Below, piece after piece: positions 23,301 through 35,000 of a stretch of DNA of 64,000 nt. A program made the translations under genes and the position numbers. Under the pieces are notes generated by a model that saw nothing but the letters and a program-made list of their open reading frames with translations, was not told the DNA's origin and searched no databases. How positions within the stretch are numbered: position 1 is the first letter of the stretch; each line of letters opens with the position of its first letter. Location of the stretch: assembly GCA_905221605.1 (NCBI GenBank), contig CAJNDS010001125.1, positions 248,001-312,000 on the forward strand. Reading direction: 5' to 3'. The stretch is from Symbiodinium natans. Its lineage: Eukaryota; Sar; Dinophyceae; Suessiales; Symbiodiniaceae.

Positions 23301-25066
23301 TCCACAGGCTGTCACAAACCGTCGCAAAGTGCAGGACAGTCTTCTACAGTTGCCACAAAAAACCACACACAACAGTTGAGACGATAGCTCGCCAAGGGTC
23401 GCAGACCAGCGGCACCCTGAGCTGCATCGCCAAGGCCAAGGCCGGTGCAACACCAGACATCTCAGCAGTGAGGACGGCCGTTGCTCGCGAATCGACAAAG
23501 CGTTTCGCCAGTAATGTGGCCGCTTGATCCATGAGCTTCGTGTCTACCTGGTAACTTCAAGTACCCTGGTCCGATCCTGACTATACTGACTTAACGGAAA
23601 ACAACGTGAAACTAGGGCAACAGGTCACAAGGCTGCACGACCCAAGGTGCCACGTGATTGAGGAACATCGACGCATTGATCATTCCCATCACTTCCCCTC
23701 CTTGATGGGGCTGAGCAGATGTCAAGACTCGGTTGATCATGACCTTCTGATCTGCTGCCTGTATAGGTCTGCAGTCCCCGACCACCTTGCAATCCAAGGA
23801 GATCCCTTCGGTTGACATCGACTCAATACATGCCAAAGATACGATCCGGCCGTTCAAGTGAGGTAACTCTTTCAGAATCTTTCCACGGCCATCCTGGAAT
23901 CGCTTTTCGACAAGGAATGCCATTCCTGTTACTTCAGCCTTCGCCTGCTCAACTAAGCGGTGGAGAGCTACGCCAGTGGTCCCGGTCGCCAGGAAGTCAT
24001 CGACGACCAAAACAACCTCCCCAGGAAGCAGAGCTTCCTTCGTAACATAGAGTACCAGTTTCTTCTTCTTCGTGAAGCTTTCCGAGGGTGCACTGTACAT
24101 GGTCTGCAGGACCACCTCATCATTCTCGTGTGTCTCTCTGGCACAGACGAGCGGCACGCGCAAGGCCGTTGCGACGGCATGTGCAGGGGGAAGGCCGCCG
24201 GTTTGTGCCGTGAGTACTTTCTGGACTCCAAAGCCCGCGAAGACCCGGGCCACCAGCTGGCCGCACATGTCCATCAGGTGTGTGTCAACTTGATGGTTGA
24301 TGAAGGAATAGACCTTCAGGAGGTTGCCAGGTAGCACCTTCCCCTCCCGCATCACTCGCTCTGTCAGCACGTCCGCAGCAACCACTTCCGGCAATTTGGG
24401 ATCCTGCACTGCAGGAGAGATGTGCGGAGTACTGGACACGAGGCCGTTTGTGCCAGACTTGGAGACCTTGGCAAGGCTCTCGAACTTGCCCGACACAGGA
24501 CTGGAGCCACCATTGGCAAGGCAGTTGTGGATGATCGTACCGACCCCAACAACTTTGGCGCCAGCCTTATCGCAAATGGACTTGAGAGCACTGACTGTCG
24601 TGCCCGTGCTGACAACGTCATCTATCACCACCACACGGTCCTCCGCACTTATGGCGCTTGTGAGCACCCAGTGGCTTCGGCCCTGGATGGTGGCAGAAAT
24701 GGTGGCATCACTGTTCCAGGTATCTGGCACAGAGGGGTAGGCGAAGACCACGGGCAACTCTAAGTGTCTGGAGGTCGCCAGCGATGGCAGGAGCCCCTGG
24801 CTAGTGCAGCCCGCAAGAATCTTCGTGGGCTTAGCATCTGATAGCCGGTTAGCCAGGAGCGCTCCACAGCTGTCCATAAGGACTGGGTCCACCCTATAGT
24901 TTAGAAAATCAGCGACCCGCAAGATGCCGTCAGGCAGGACCTGTGCTTCATCTTGAATGCGCTTTGTCAGGGCATTCAAGGCAAGGGATTGCACCTCCAA
25001 AGACATGGTGGGCCAAGAGATGGGCACCAGCGGAGCTAACTTTAAGTTTAAAGTCTCATCGTACAT
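20350..25066 (-). CDS. four tandem xanthine-phosphoribosyltransferase-like domains, multi-exon
   Basis: Bacterial Xpt-type purine phosphoribosyltransferases transfer ribose-5-phosphate from PRPP to xanthine or guanine. Here the Xpt pattern occurs four times in one minus-strand gene. Exon 25066-23654 holds domains 1 and 2 (VLPDGILRVADFLNYRVDP; VVVIDDVVSTGTT; VLPGNLLKVYSFINHQVDTH; VVLVVDDFLATGTTG; VEKRFQDGRGKIL) and the start of domain 3. Domain 3 continues in 23547-23401, 23239-23135, 22956-22855, 22729-22688 and from 22099 (TAEMSGVAPALALAM; EVLLVDDILGNGATT; VFQHGRGKIL). Domain 4 uses 21631-21535, 21456-21385, 21133-21015, from 20711, and 20439-20350 ending in TAA (MDPVMLDACGDVLAAQF; GLPVAYVVARHSEVPMIFAR; RVLIVDDFLASG; VVVLADVVGISDGR). 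Every resolved junction keeps frame and restores the alignment between domains. Unresolved: the link around 21640-22000, the end of the exon at 20711, and the 5' end, because the ATG at 25066 directly follows a CTGCAG acceptor. Domains 3 and 4 have diverged PRPP loops and may be non-catalytic. Confidence 0.85.
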
Positions 25067-27544
25067 CTGCAGGAGTGAAGGATTAGCTGGTGATCAAAGG
25101 ATCAGCTGCATCATCATCGTTAACTGTACATGGGAGAGACTGGGTGCATGACGAGCTTACATGTGTAGATGTATACGGCTTGATGAGCGGCGGACTGCAG
25201 AGCAAAGACACTTCGACAAGACAAGACAAGAGAAAAAAGCGGCACAGATTCCAACAGCGGGCCTCCATGAAATTCAGCTGGCGCCAGGCAGATGCATAGG
25301 CGGCACAGGATGGCCACCTCCTCGTCTCCGCCTCTACGGGTGCTAAGCCACCAAGACTCAGCAAGTCCTTTGTCAGAGTCTCCGGTGAAGATCATGCGAA
25401 AAGGGAAACTGTCTGACTCCTGGGGGCATGGCGGGCCAACGGATCTCTGATTCCGGACGCTTGTGGAAGGCCTCAAGAATCGTGCGTTCAGCCCTGCCAC
25501 AGATAAGAATATGGGCAAGCACTACCCACTGCCGCCCAAACCTTCAGCGGCTGCTCCCGGTGCTCCAGGCAGAGGTGCACCTAGGCCATTTTGCGATTCA
25601 ACTTCCGCCGGATCTTCTCGGGCCGCCATGCAGAGTGTCGGATCTGAATACATGCGATAAGACCTCACGTGCAGCCGCAGCACTCGAGGGCCAAGGTACA
25701 GCAACTGCGGGCAGCTGCAGCTCCTGGCACAGGACATAATGCGTCGGCGCATGCGTCACAGCAAGGGCACTGTCCCTCAGATTGGCTTCCGGCCCGCAAC
25801 ATGTCCAGCATGGCAGCCGTGGAATCTTGTCAAGACAAGCCAGGTCGCTGCGCACCCGGCATCTGTTGAACCTGGCGCATGCCCAGAAAAAATTTACGAA
25901 CAGCTGCGCACAGTCTCGGCACTCACAAGCACTACACGCACGCGACATGCACAAGCACACGCACACATGGATACTGACACGCCCGCACGCAAGCGCACGC
26001 GCACGCGCTCACACACAACCTTGCACTTAAACTTTGAGTTGCGTCCATATACGAGCCTGACAAGTGCCCTGGTCACGAAGCAGAACACGGACGTCAAGGT
26101 GGCCTGTACCTGCGCTTGGAGAGAACAGCCGCTGCAAAGACCTAAGCACTGGCTGTGCTAAGCTGAGGTCACGCCAGGAGCTGGAGCGGCTGCTTGAGCT
26201 GCTCGCTCCCTCTGAGAAGGACCACTCCACCTCCAATGCAACACGGCTCGGACATGTTCGGACAGCCATGTCGACTTGGGCCTCCCAGCAGTTTTCTGGA
26301 CCATTGCAAAAGTCGCTGGGCTGATCGCCGAGGTCAATGCAATGGAAGCGCCTGAAACAAAGGACAGAGGTGCCTGAACTGTTGAGAACTGCTTGAACTC
26401 ATGCCGCTAACAATGGATGGAGCCGTCTCCTGGAAACATTCTCGAAACATGAAAACTGGTCCGTTTCACGGCCATTCTGCCGATGATAAGCACAGGATGT
26501 AAGCCACATGTAAGCCGCTGACCACTTGGCCCGGGCTGATCCAGGTTCGATACTTGGCCTTACGTACCCATAAGACAGCTTGTGAGAAATTTTGAAAAGC
26601 ACTACATGGCACTTAGTTCTACATGACCAGTTCAAAGTGCCCTGGATATCCAGAAGGGCATGCAAGGGCAAGGCTTCGGAACAGGCTGCAGCAGTGACCA
26701 GGGAAGGCGGTGGGCCACTTTCGTGCCCAAAAGTGGCACCTGACATTGCTGCCCGGCACTTGTGAGATATTTCACTGCACTCGGCCCCTCTACAACCAAA
26801 CATTCACCGAAGCCCCAAGCTTGTCTGGCGCACAGGGTCGAGTCTTCGCTTACCCCCTGATCTTTTACCCATAAACTCAACAGCTCGAACCGCAGCACTT
26901 CGGGGCATTCTTGGGGTGTGGGGAGTTGGCTCTCACCTTTTCTGGGTTCTTCCGGGCTTCTCCGTGCGATGTTCACCTTGTGCTCTGTAAAGCTTGGCAG
27001 GCGGGCCGGCGTTTACACCCCCAATACTTGTCGACCCACCTTGAAGTAGACCCCAGCGGAAGACCTAATTTTCGCAAGAACACCAGGACACAAACTGTCC
27101 CGTGGCAACTACCCGGCATGCGGCTCGCAATCGCCCGTGTTGCAGGAGCCTCTTTTCCAAGTCCCAAACGCAGGTTGTTCACCAGCCAGCATTAGTCCGT
27201 ATGGACGTGCCATTGAAGAACCGCCCAAAAAGCTCTGCAAGCAGCGGGAAAAGTCCCGGACGTCCACCAGTGGAGACCTTGCGGCCCTGTGGTGGAAGGA
27301 GCGCAAGTCGAAGGTGGGCCGACGCGGACTGGAGCGACAGAAAGGGCAAGCAGGACTGTGGTGGGAGTTTGGAGAGAAAACCGACCGGACTGGAGCAGAC
27401 GGATGCAGCGAGGCGGGCAGTTACATCCTAGTCCTAAGCTGTTGCGAACAGACCAATGAGCAGGCGTGATCAAGTTCAACTACTTGATGGTGCAGGGACG
27501 TGTGGAGGGCCCCAAAACAGCTTCCGCTAGCATCTTTGAAGGTC
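25067..27544. other. no complete gene; exon candidates
   Basis: A minus-strand stretch 25260-25440 reads QESDSFPFRMIFTGDSDKGL and then AESWWLSTRRGGDEEVAILC; it looks exonic and could belong to the 5' part of the Xpt-like gene or to another gene. Minus 26760-26930 (PEVLRFELLSLWVKDQGVS) is a weaker candidate. A CA/CGCA-rich low-complexity tract lies at about 25930-26015. Confidence 0.3.
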
Positions 27545-27765
27545 GTGGAATTTCTTTCTCAGTTTCCTGAATCGCGCGGTTTCCTGAATCGCACGTTGTC
27601 GTCGCCAGTTTCCTGAGTCGGTTAGTGTCCTGAATCGCGCAGTTTCCTAAATCCTGGTTTCCGGAATCACATAGTTTCCTGAATCCTGGTTTCCTGAATC
27701 GCGGGGCTGGTTTCCTGAATCCTGGTTTCCTGAATCGCGTCCAGTTTCTGAATCGCGCTAGGATC
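27545..27765. repeat. degenerate tandem repeat, GTTTCCTGAATC(GCG)
   Basis: About ten irregularly spaced copies of GTTTCCTGAATC, often followed by GCG or CTG. Translated minus frames give RFRKPGFRK-type repeats, which I take as non-coding. Confidence 0.85.
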
Positions 27766-30440
27766 GGCTCACCCCGAACCGCGCGGCGCAGCAGCTCGTG
27801 AGATAAGCACCAGGATGGCTGGCTCTTCTTTGGACCACACTCCTGTAGCAACTGTCGCTGTCAGCCAGTCCTGTGGTCAGAAGTCAGTGGCGAGGACAAA
27901 GTCTCGTTGAATCTGAAAGCCTTCGCCCGAGCCAGGAGGTGCCGGCACTTCCCATGTCAACAATGTGACGTGGTGACGTGTTTCGACTGGCTCATGCGCG
28001 ACACAGAGGTGTTGTTGCAGGGGTTGAGTTTGTCCACCTTTGCCCGCTTCCAAGGGACTCCACATCAGCTGCAACATGGACTTCAGCAGGTGGGCGTGTT
28101 GCGGATCAGGGCTTCCAGGCCTCTACAATTGCCTTCGCAGTTGTTGCTGAGCTGTCGCCGTATCGGCATCTTTAAAGCTGCAGATGCTCTTAGCCTTGCC
28201 GCTTCAAAGAGTGTTTGTTGACTCGGGCAAGTCTGGAAGCAGTCAAGCACTCAGGGATTCTTGGACAATGACGGGGCAGGCGACAGACTGAATCTCCCCT
28301 ACGGATTACGGGCATCCCTAAGGCCTTAAGGGCATCCCTCGCCATGCACCATCAAGGCGCCTCGATGTCGAGGCCTGCTGCACTTAGGCTGTGCAGCCGC
28401 GCATGGGCCAGGTGTGGATATCCACCTCTTGGCAGCGTGTGCTTCAATTTTGGGAAGCGAATTTCTTGCACTCAAGAACGAAACCAACAACCGTTCTCTC
28501 ATTCTGCCACATTAGGGGGAGAGTGCAAACGTAGCTTGTCAAATAAAAAACGTGTGCTGCGGCAGCCTGAAGCCAGTGGCTTGCTCTGGCTCAGGCCATC
28601 AGTAGAGTCTGCACAGCGCCTTGGTGTGGGAGGCAGCGCATTTGTCGAATTGTTCACGAACACCTTGGACCTGATGACCTTCTGAAAAGCTGTTGACATG
28701 CATTTGCACTCCCTCCTATGGAAGCCACAGCTGGACAATGGGATATTGTTTGGACTGCAGCGGGGGGGGACTCTAGAGGAGGCGTTGTCTGGTTTGTTCT
28801 TTCTGTGGTGCGCTGGCTACGTTTCAACACCGCATCTCCTCAGAGTCAGGCCGACATCGCCAGGCGCCTTCATGGTCTGACCCTGCTTCCTCCCAATGCT
28901 CGCACCAGAACAGAAGTGTACCCATGTGGAACACTGTGGAACTATCAGGGCACCTGCCTCAGGGTGGACCTTGTCGCAGCCACTGCACCGACGAAGGGAA
29001 TTCCTAGCAGAATACGTTAGAGGACTTCAGGCGCAAAAAGGGCAGCTCCAAAGGGATACACAACATGGCACAACGTATTCACAACCTGATACTCTCCCAG
29101 TGCACGGGTTAGGTTTTCCAGGAAGTTCTCGGGGGATCACATTCAGATACGTTCACGATCATTTCAGCATACAGGACTTGCATACGGTCACTGCATTCGA
29201 TGTGTGCCAGGCGAAGCAAGACTGCAGCAAGCTTGAGAATCAGAGAAAAGCTAGCTTCTTTCACAAACCTTAGAAAATTTCTGCCAAGAATTTGTAATCA
29301 TGGCGGGAGGTCAGCACAAGGCGTTGCTGACAGCAGGCTCCACAGAGCCTGTGCGTGGACCCCACAGATCGCAAAGCTGCAAGGCTGAAACGGCTGCAAG
29401 GTAGCGATCTCAGCCCCATTTTGCATGTGCTGAATTTTCGGGTCTGGGTTACCCAGCTGTGGAAAATGGGCGGCAAACCTCCTTGCAACCTGCATGAAGC
29501 AACAACATTGAGTGCGGCCCATGCGCATGCAGTGATTAGGGCCTTCCTGAGTCCGGGGAAGGTGTGATTTGTACAAGCCTCTGGCATTCAAAAGAGAAAG
29601 GCCTCGCAGAGGCAGGGCCCACATAGTAAGAACATGTATGCAACAGCCTTGGGTCTCTGCTGTCGTCCAACCAAAAAGACACAGAGAGAGGCAGTCGCTG
29701 TGCAGCACGCACACATCACTGATCATGTTAGTCTACACAGTCGAGCAACTGAAAGCAGTCGAAAACAAAAACTCTTTCTAGCCAGACTCATATCTCTAAG
29801 CAATCACACCTACTCAAACTAGTTCTGCATCCGGTGTGCTCAAAAACTTCCCAGCACTTGTCACGGCCAGACGAGCGTGTGCTCTTAAATGAAAGCCGCG
29901 TGATGGCTGGTCGATGCGGGGTGCACGATGCGTTGGCAAAGAGACTTCAAACTCCCATCCTTCAATGCTCCGCAATGCGCTGAAAAGACGCCATGTGAGC
30001 CTCCGAGCTTCCGATGTGCATCCGCCCTGGGCTTGACTGGAGGGATGTCACCCCTTTGAGACTTCCCTTTGAGGCTTCTGGGTGCCTGTACAAGAAGCCA
30101 GCTCGGCCTCGTCTCGACGAGCTGAGTCTACATCTCTACAAACCGTCTGCTACCCGCTTCCCCGACAATGAGCTTGATCCAGTGCCTATGTGACAATGTG
30201 ACACACCGTCCACAATATGCCGCCTTCGCAACAAAGTCTGCTTGTGCGCCCATTGTACAGAGAGTCAGATTGGACATCTCAGAGAGCTGGTCACAAAAAA
30301 TCAAGAAATCTCCCAGGAACATATGATATGTGAAAGCGCATCTGCCAGGAAGGAAAACCAGCTTGCACAGCGTGACAAGCGAGGCAGCGTGACGCCCTCA
30401 ACCCCACAAGCATTCAGCATGCACAGGCGATCGCAGGTGA
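27766..30440. other. no gene firmly supported
   Basis: A plus-strand frame at 28718-29020 (ADIARRLHGLTLLPPNART, VYPCGTLWNYQGTCLRVDLV) looks protein-like, but the opposite strand also has a Cys-rich open frame over the same bases, so I do not assign it. The rest shows nothing recognisable. Confidence 0.3.
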
Positions 30441-31308
30441 TCACAGGTACATGCAACCACCGTAGACCACATGGCTTACCGAACCGCCGATGCCTGGCTT
30501 TGCTCTCGGCTGTGCTGGAGGTCCTGGCCGTCCTCGCTCTCCTGGATGCTGGCGCTGTGAGATTACATTGAACTGCCATGGTTGCGCAACATCAGTGCAA
30601 CATCTCTTTCCCAAAGCCTCCTCCGACAAAGCATCTAGGTCCAGAAGGCGTGCACCTGACAAGTGGCGCAACACTCCCAAAAGCTGCAATGCTTTACGAT
30701 GCTCTAAGCGATTTGCGCGATGCAGCAGCGCCATGCGACTGCCGTGCACACTGTTCGCTGCCGAGGGGCAGCTGGAGGAGAGCCCGCGGGTCACCTGCTG
30801 CAAAGAGCGGGTCTTGGCACCTCCCAGCGTCTCTTCGGCCTCCTCCACATCTCCGGCCTTGCACACACTACTATTGCAACACTGCTATAACACACCCACT
30901 CTCGTATTGCAGAGAGCGTCTACCAGTCTATCACTTGAGAAGACTTGCAAACAATTCTCGGACACGTAACTTGCTACAAAAAGCTCTGCTGGGAATCCTA
31001 GGCGCAGGATTCTGCAGTCGATGCAGCCGGCGCTCAGCCGCGCTTCTGACTGCGTCTGCGAAGTCTTCGTTGCCAAGCACACTGCAGCTTTGAACTAATG
31101 CTGCCGCAGTCATCTTCTGCCCGAGAGGCGCTGGCCAAATTGTAAACAAAGATCTCTCGGGCTCGGGTGCCATTGTCGCAGTGCATACAGCCTCGACAAT
31201 GCTTTCGATCAGCCACGGCAATAACACTGCGGCGCTTCGGCTCCCATGACCTAGTGCTTGCAAATCTTCCGCAGACGCCACTGCTCGCAAGGCCGTACAC
31301 GGAGTCAC
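30441..31308 (-). CDS. exons of a helical protein, unrecognised
   Basis: Minus 31250-30931 reads SRSAAVLLPWLIESIVEAVC, then APLGQKMTAAALVQSC and FADAVRSAAERRLHRLQ. After a gap, minus 30866-30600 reads GDVEEAEETLGGAKTRSLQQ and RKALQLLGVLRHLSGARLLD. Both look like stacked amphipathic helices, of the kind seen in repeat proteins, but I cannot name the fold. A GCGGAAG acceptor sits near 31265. They lie downstream of, and on the same strand as, the larger helical frame at 31558-32340, so one gene is possible. Confidence 0.4.
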
Positions 31309-31557
31309 CTGCAGGTGTAGGTACGCTATGTACTTTCAAGCACAACTCTTCCCATCCTGACTCAACTGCATTAACCTGCCGCCTGCGCAGCCGTGGCCCA
31401 GCGCACGGCCGCAGCTGCTGAGGGTAAGGACTCCAAGTGGCCGATGCCACTGAGTGCGCTCAGAGCGCTGCCCAGGAAGGGCGGACTTTCCGAACACTCC
31501 TGAACCACCAGCATGTGGCACTTAGCTATCTTAGCCCGGCTTGCCATGAAAGACTTC

Positions 31558-32340
31558 TTACATCTGATGACACTTTCGCCCCATGGGAGGCCAAGGATCT
31601 TCGAAGGACGTCGGCAAAGCGCCTTCCGCCTTTAGACTCGGCCGTGCCAACTGGAGGGCCTCCAATTTGCTGGCCATACGAGCAGCTGCGCGACTGGTAG
31701 GTGTCGGCATCACCGCTGCACTTTCCTGCTGCGGCGCAGGAGCAGAGCTTGACGACAAGATTTCCTCACCAACGCGATGCAGAGCTCCCAGATGCGAAAG
31801 CAGGTCGAGGACTGCGGTAAGCATGTTCAGGCGGCTCTCCACACAGAACTGATCGCGGTTTGCATTCGACATGTAAACCTCCCCATGCAGGCCACTGAGA
31901 CCAAGCGAGTTGACAAGTTCCACCTCCAAGCTCCTTGCCGCAAAGGTCACAAGAGCGGTTTGGAGCTCGGGTTTCTTCATCAGCTCCCCGTCCCTCTCGA
32001 AGTGTTGACACGCGCACTCGAGCACTTCAGCGATCTCCCTCCAGGCACCCATGGCATCCTGCCCGGCATTGTGCATACGCGCAGTGGCATCGTGCCAGGC
32101 CGCCCAAGTTTCTTCCAGCTCCGAGGTCCAGAAGCGCAGCCGCCGCTCCAGTGACTTAGCCAAGCTTGCCAGCCAGGCCTGCACTACTTTTTCACAACTT
32201 CGCACCGCTTTGATCTGATTTGCGCTGCTTTGCACTGCTTTGCGCGGCTGCGCAATGCTCTGTGGAAGTCTAGTCCAGTAAGCAAGACTATAACAACAAC
32301 CGCCCACCGGCTTTACGCTACAGCGCTTACCCGTTCGCAT
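31558..32340 (-). CDS. large helical exon, unrecognised
   Basis: This is the longest host-type open frame in this part (260 codons). From about residue 45 it is clearly protein-like: EKVVQAWLASLAKSLERRLR, then FWTSELEETWAAWHDATARM, GAWREIAEVLECACQHFERD and FCVESRLNMLTAVLDLLSHL, followed by a Ser/Ala/Pro-rich stretch and a basic end. The first ~45 residues (Cys/Ser-rich) may be intron. It closes with TAA at 31558-31560. All-alpha, no family recognised. Neighbouring candidate exons upstream (33130-33516, 33783-33852) share the same style and strand. Confidence 0.55.
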   Translation of the reverse strand: MRTGKRCSVKPVGGCCYSLAYWTRLPQSIAQPRKAVQSSANQIKAVRSCEKVVQAWLASLAKSLERRLRFWTSELEETWAAWHDATARMHNAGQDAMGAWREIAEVLECACQHFERDGELMKKPELQTALVTFAARSLEVELVNSLGLSGLHGEVYMSNANRDQFCVESRLNMLTAVLDLLSHLGALHRVGEEILSSSSAPAPQQESAAVMPTPTSRAAARMASKLEALQLARPSLKAEGALPTSFEDPWPPMGRKCHQM

Positions 32341-33129
32341 TCACGCGCCTGGGACTGTGCTCAGCCAGAAGCGTTTTGGAAGTCTGAGTCGGCAATGTGG
32401 GTTGAACGTATGTCATAAGCGAGCACACACAGACGCACCAACACTTTCCCGGCCAGTGTGAAACCGTATCCAACCAGCCTGAGCAGCCATGACACAATGA
32501 AGGAGGAGAACAAAGCACCTGAACCAAAAGTTAGACCAATCCTTGGCCATTCTTCCGTGACGAAATTCTCAGTAATCTACTGGCGTGCGAGGTGGGGGGT
32601 GCACCACAACCCCTCCTCCAGCGCCACCACCCAGCCACCCCCGCCACCTCTGAAACTCTAACCCTAAACCGTAAAACTGCCACCTGAAACTGAAAACAAC
32701 ACCCACGCCCCAAACCAGAAAATCTAAACCCACGGCAACAATGGATACTCTCTACAGTCACAGGAAGGTGCCCCCTACGCCACACTGCGAGAACTCAAAC
32801 CTTGTGTCGGTGAGTCCTTCCTGTTCCTGGGAGTTCTAGCGTTTTTCAACTCCAGGGCGCCCTCCAAAGGCCTTTGTCTAAGGCAGACGATTTTCAGAGA
32901 CCCTCTCCTGGTCGTGGAGCCTTTTGCCGCCAACAGACGCCCAAACCTCGATTGGGCCAGGGCCTCCGAGGCCTGTGAAGGTCAATCAATGGAAGGTTGC
33001 TTCAGGAGCCCAAAGATGCCTTCGTTCGCTTCTTCTGCGTAGCTTCGCGCATCCACCACACAGGCTGTCTACAGTCATCCATGATGTTCTGGCCCACTTA
33101 ACGGCTCGCTTCCGGAGGGGAGCAAAAGC

Positions 33130-33516
33130 TCACGTGGCAGAAGGCAAGTCGTGTGCGCACGACCCCAAGCTTGTGCAACATGCTGTCCAGCTTTTCTGGC
33201 CTACGAGCAACCCTCCCCCCCCATAACCCGCCCGAGACGGGACCACATCTCGTCGCCCCACCCCAGGTTCCCAGCGCATATTTGCCTCGACAAGACCCCC
33301 GAGAAGCCGAAACAGGCTTACGCTGAGCAGAGGGAGCTTTCCAGACAATGGAAAAGACAGCATCGGACGCTCCGCGGCCTGCTCAAGCGGTGCTTCCAGA
33401 AGTCCCTGCATCTCCGCACAGGCTTCTGAGCAAACCTCGTTTGCCAGGTGGCGGTAGCCTGAGACAACGGCAATCAGCAGCTGCGCACAACGCACAAGAT
33501 CATTGTTCCTTGGCAA
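33130..33516 (-). CDS. helical exon, unrecognised
   Basis: The minus strand reads LVRCAQLLIAVVSGYRHLAN, then EVCSEACAEMQGLLEAPLEQ and LSVSLFRLLGGLVEANMRW. The last third (Gly-rich, after about 33230) is probably intron. It could be an upstream exon of the 31558-32340 protein. Confidence 0.45.
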   Translation of the reverse strand: MPRNNDLVRCAQLLIAVVSGYRHLANEVCSEACAEMQGLLEAPLEQAAERPMLSFPLSGKLPLLSVSLFRLLGGLVEANMRWEPGVGRRDVVPSRAGYGGGGLLVGQKSWTACCTSLGSCAHDLPSAT

Positions 33517-33585
33517 TATAGGTTACTTGCAGGCGCAAGGAACAAAGCCAGCAACTACAAAAGTTCAACGACTCTCTTTGTTGAG

Positions 33586-33607
33586 CCTAAACCCTAAACC
33601 CTAAACC
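33586..33607. repeat. short interstitial telomere-like repeat
   Basis: Three CCCTAAA units; a single related unit also occurs at about 32660. Confidence 0.85.
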
Positions 33608-33782
33608 GTGAACCCAAAATTCATCTGCGGCGCTCTGCAAGGCGCTCCTCCTCTCGGCTTCGCCCGCAGCAAAGCGGCGGGTTACCTCACCCGTGGCCGC
33701 CAGCGCGTAGTGGGTGGCCCTGCAGCCCAATTTGGGGGCAATCCAGCCCAAGGTCTACTATGGTCAGACTAAGGTCAGATTC

Positions 33783-33852
33783 GGGTCTTTCTGTGACTTC
33801 TGCACCTTTCTTCAAGAGCTGAAACAGCAGCATCTCGTTGGGCCATCAGCTC
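33783..33852 (-). CDS. short coiled-coil exon
   Basis: After a GCTTTGAG acceptor the minus strand reads ELMAQRDAAVSALEERCR, a heptad-like charged helix. It is too short to name. Confidence 0.4.
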
Positions 33853-34273
33853 CTCAAAGCGATCTCAAGGTCAAAGCACGATGCAACACGCGAGACACCA
33901 CGGAATGAATAATTCTGGCAAGTTTTGCCAAGCATCCGTGAGGCACGACTCCACAGCCATCTGACGTCTGAGTCTCGCAACCTCACTTCCTTTCGCTGGA
34001 TCTCCCGTCTCCAAGCCTCAAGCATTCAAAGCTGTCAAGCAAACCATTAAAGCATGGGGTAAACAGTCCAGGTTTGCAACCTCGCTGGAAGGAGTAACAG
34101 CGTCTTACAGCGCTCGTTGTGCTGACATGGAGCTTTCCTCGCAGCATTTTGCCCCAGTGGATGTTGCAGGCACCTGCGGTCAGAGGCCAATCCCATTTGC
34201 AATTACAAAGGCTAGCAAGGCCTGCCCACAAGAAGGATTGTGAATGCTCAGTCTGTTGGTTAGCTTTCCTTCG

Positions 34274-35000
34274 TTAGCCAACTTCATGCGTTCTCAGTCT
34301 TTTCTGCGAGTTCTCATCTGAAGCGTTCACATGTGTTTCTCTTGCCTCCAGTGCCTCGGCTTGCAGCGCTCGTTGCTGAGTCTCGATCGCCTCTAGACGC
34401 CACTGGCACGCGATGAGCTCACCTAGGCACGATAACAGGCCACATTGCGCCACACTGGGCCACACGGGGCCACAAATGGACCCCCGGGGGTTCGAGTCAC
34501 GACTTCGGAAGCCAGGCAAGGCACGGAAGAAGCAATCCACAGCAGCAAGGTGGGCTCGCCTCGCCTGCAAGGCGTCGCAGTACCGATGCACCTCCAGTTT
34601 GAGATGGACACCACACGAAAACTCTGAGCTTCTTGTGTCTCGTGGGAGCTGTTGCAGGGCAAGGGCGTTCATTAGCTCACATGCTGTGCACCTTGGATGT
34701 CAGCACCGAGGCTAAGTGGTGCTCCCTTGGTGGTGATGGTCGACGCTGAGAACAGCAGAAGTGATCTCCAACTGCTCCGCCAGTGCCTGGCATGGGAAGC
34801 CACGGCTTGTGGCAAACAAATGCTGATAAAAGCAAGTACCACGAACAGGATTCAGGATTCGCAGCATCCATATCAAGCCCAGCAAGCAGGCCGTAGCGTG
34901 CCCCTTCCAGTCGCAGATGGAACAAAGAGACCAGCAACGAGAGAAGCCATCGCGAATCCACACGAGGCGCAAACGACTAAGACGAAAGCTCCCATGGTTC
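34274..35000 (-). CDS. coiled-coil exons, unrecognised
   Basis: Minus 34672-34500 reads LKLEVHRYCDALQARRAHLA and minus 34420-34274 reads WRLEAIETQQRALQAEALEA; both are long charged helices separated by a Pro/Gly-rich stretch that is probably intron. A further short candidate near 34760-34790 reads ALAEQLEITSAVL. Together with exons on either side this suggests a coiled-coil protein in many small exons on the minus strand. Confidence 0.4.

Noticed and set aside
23812-24763. Plus-strand open frames over the Xpt-like gene
   Set aside because: Antisense shadows of a well-supported minus-strand coding region; no domain in the plus frames.
27480-27851. Arg-Phe-Arg-Lys-Pro-Gly repeat protein
   Set aside because: Translation of the degenerate GTTTCCTGAATC array with no exon context.
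28718-29020. Plus-strand exon with VYPCGTLWNYQG
   Set aside because: The opposite strand is also open, with a plausible Cys-rich frame; no splice signals or domain decide between them.
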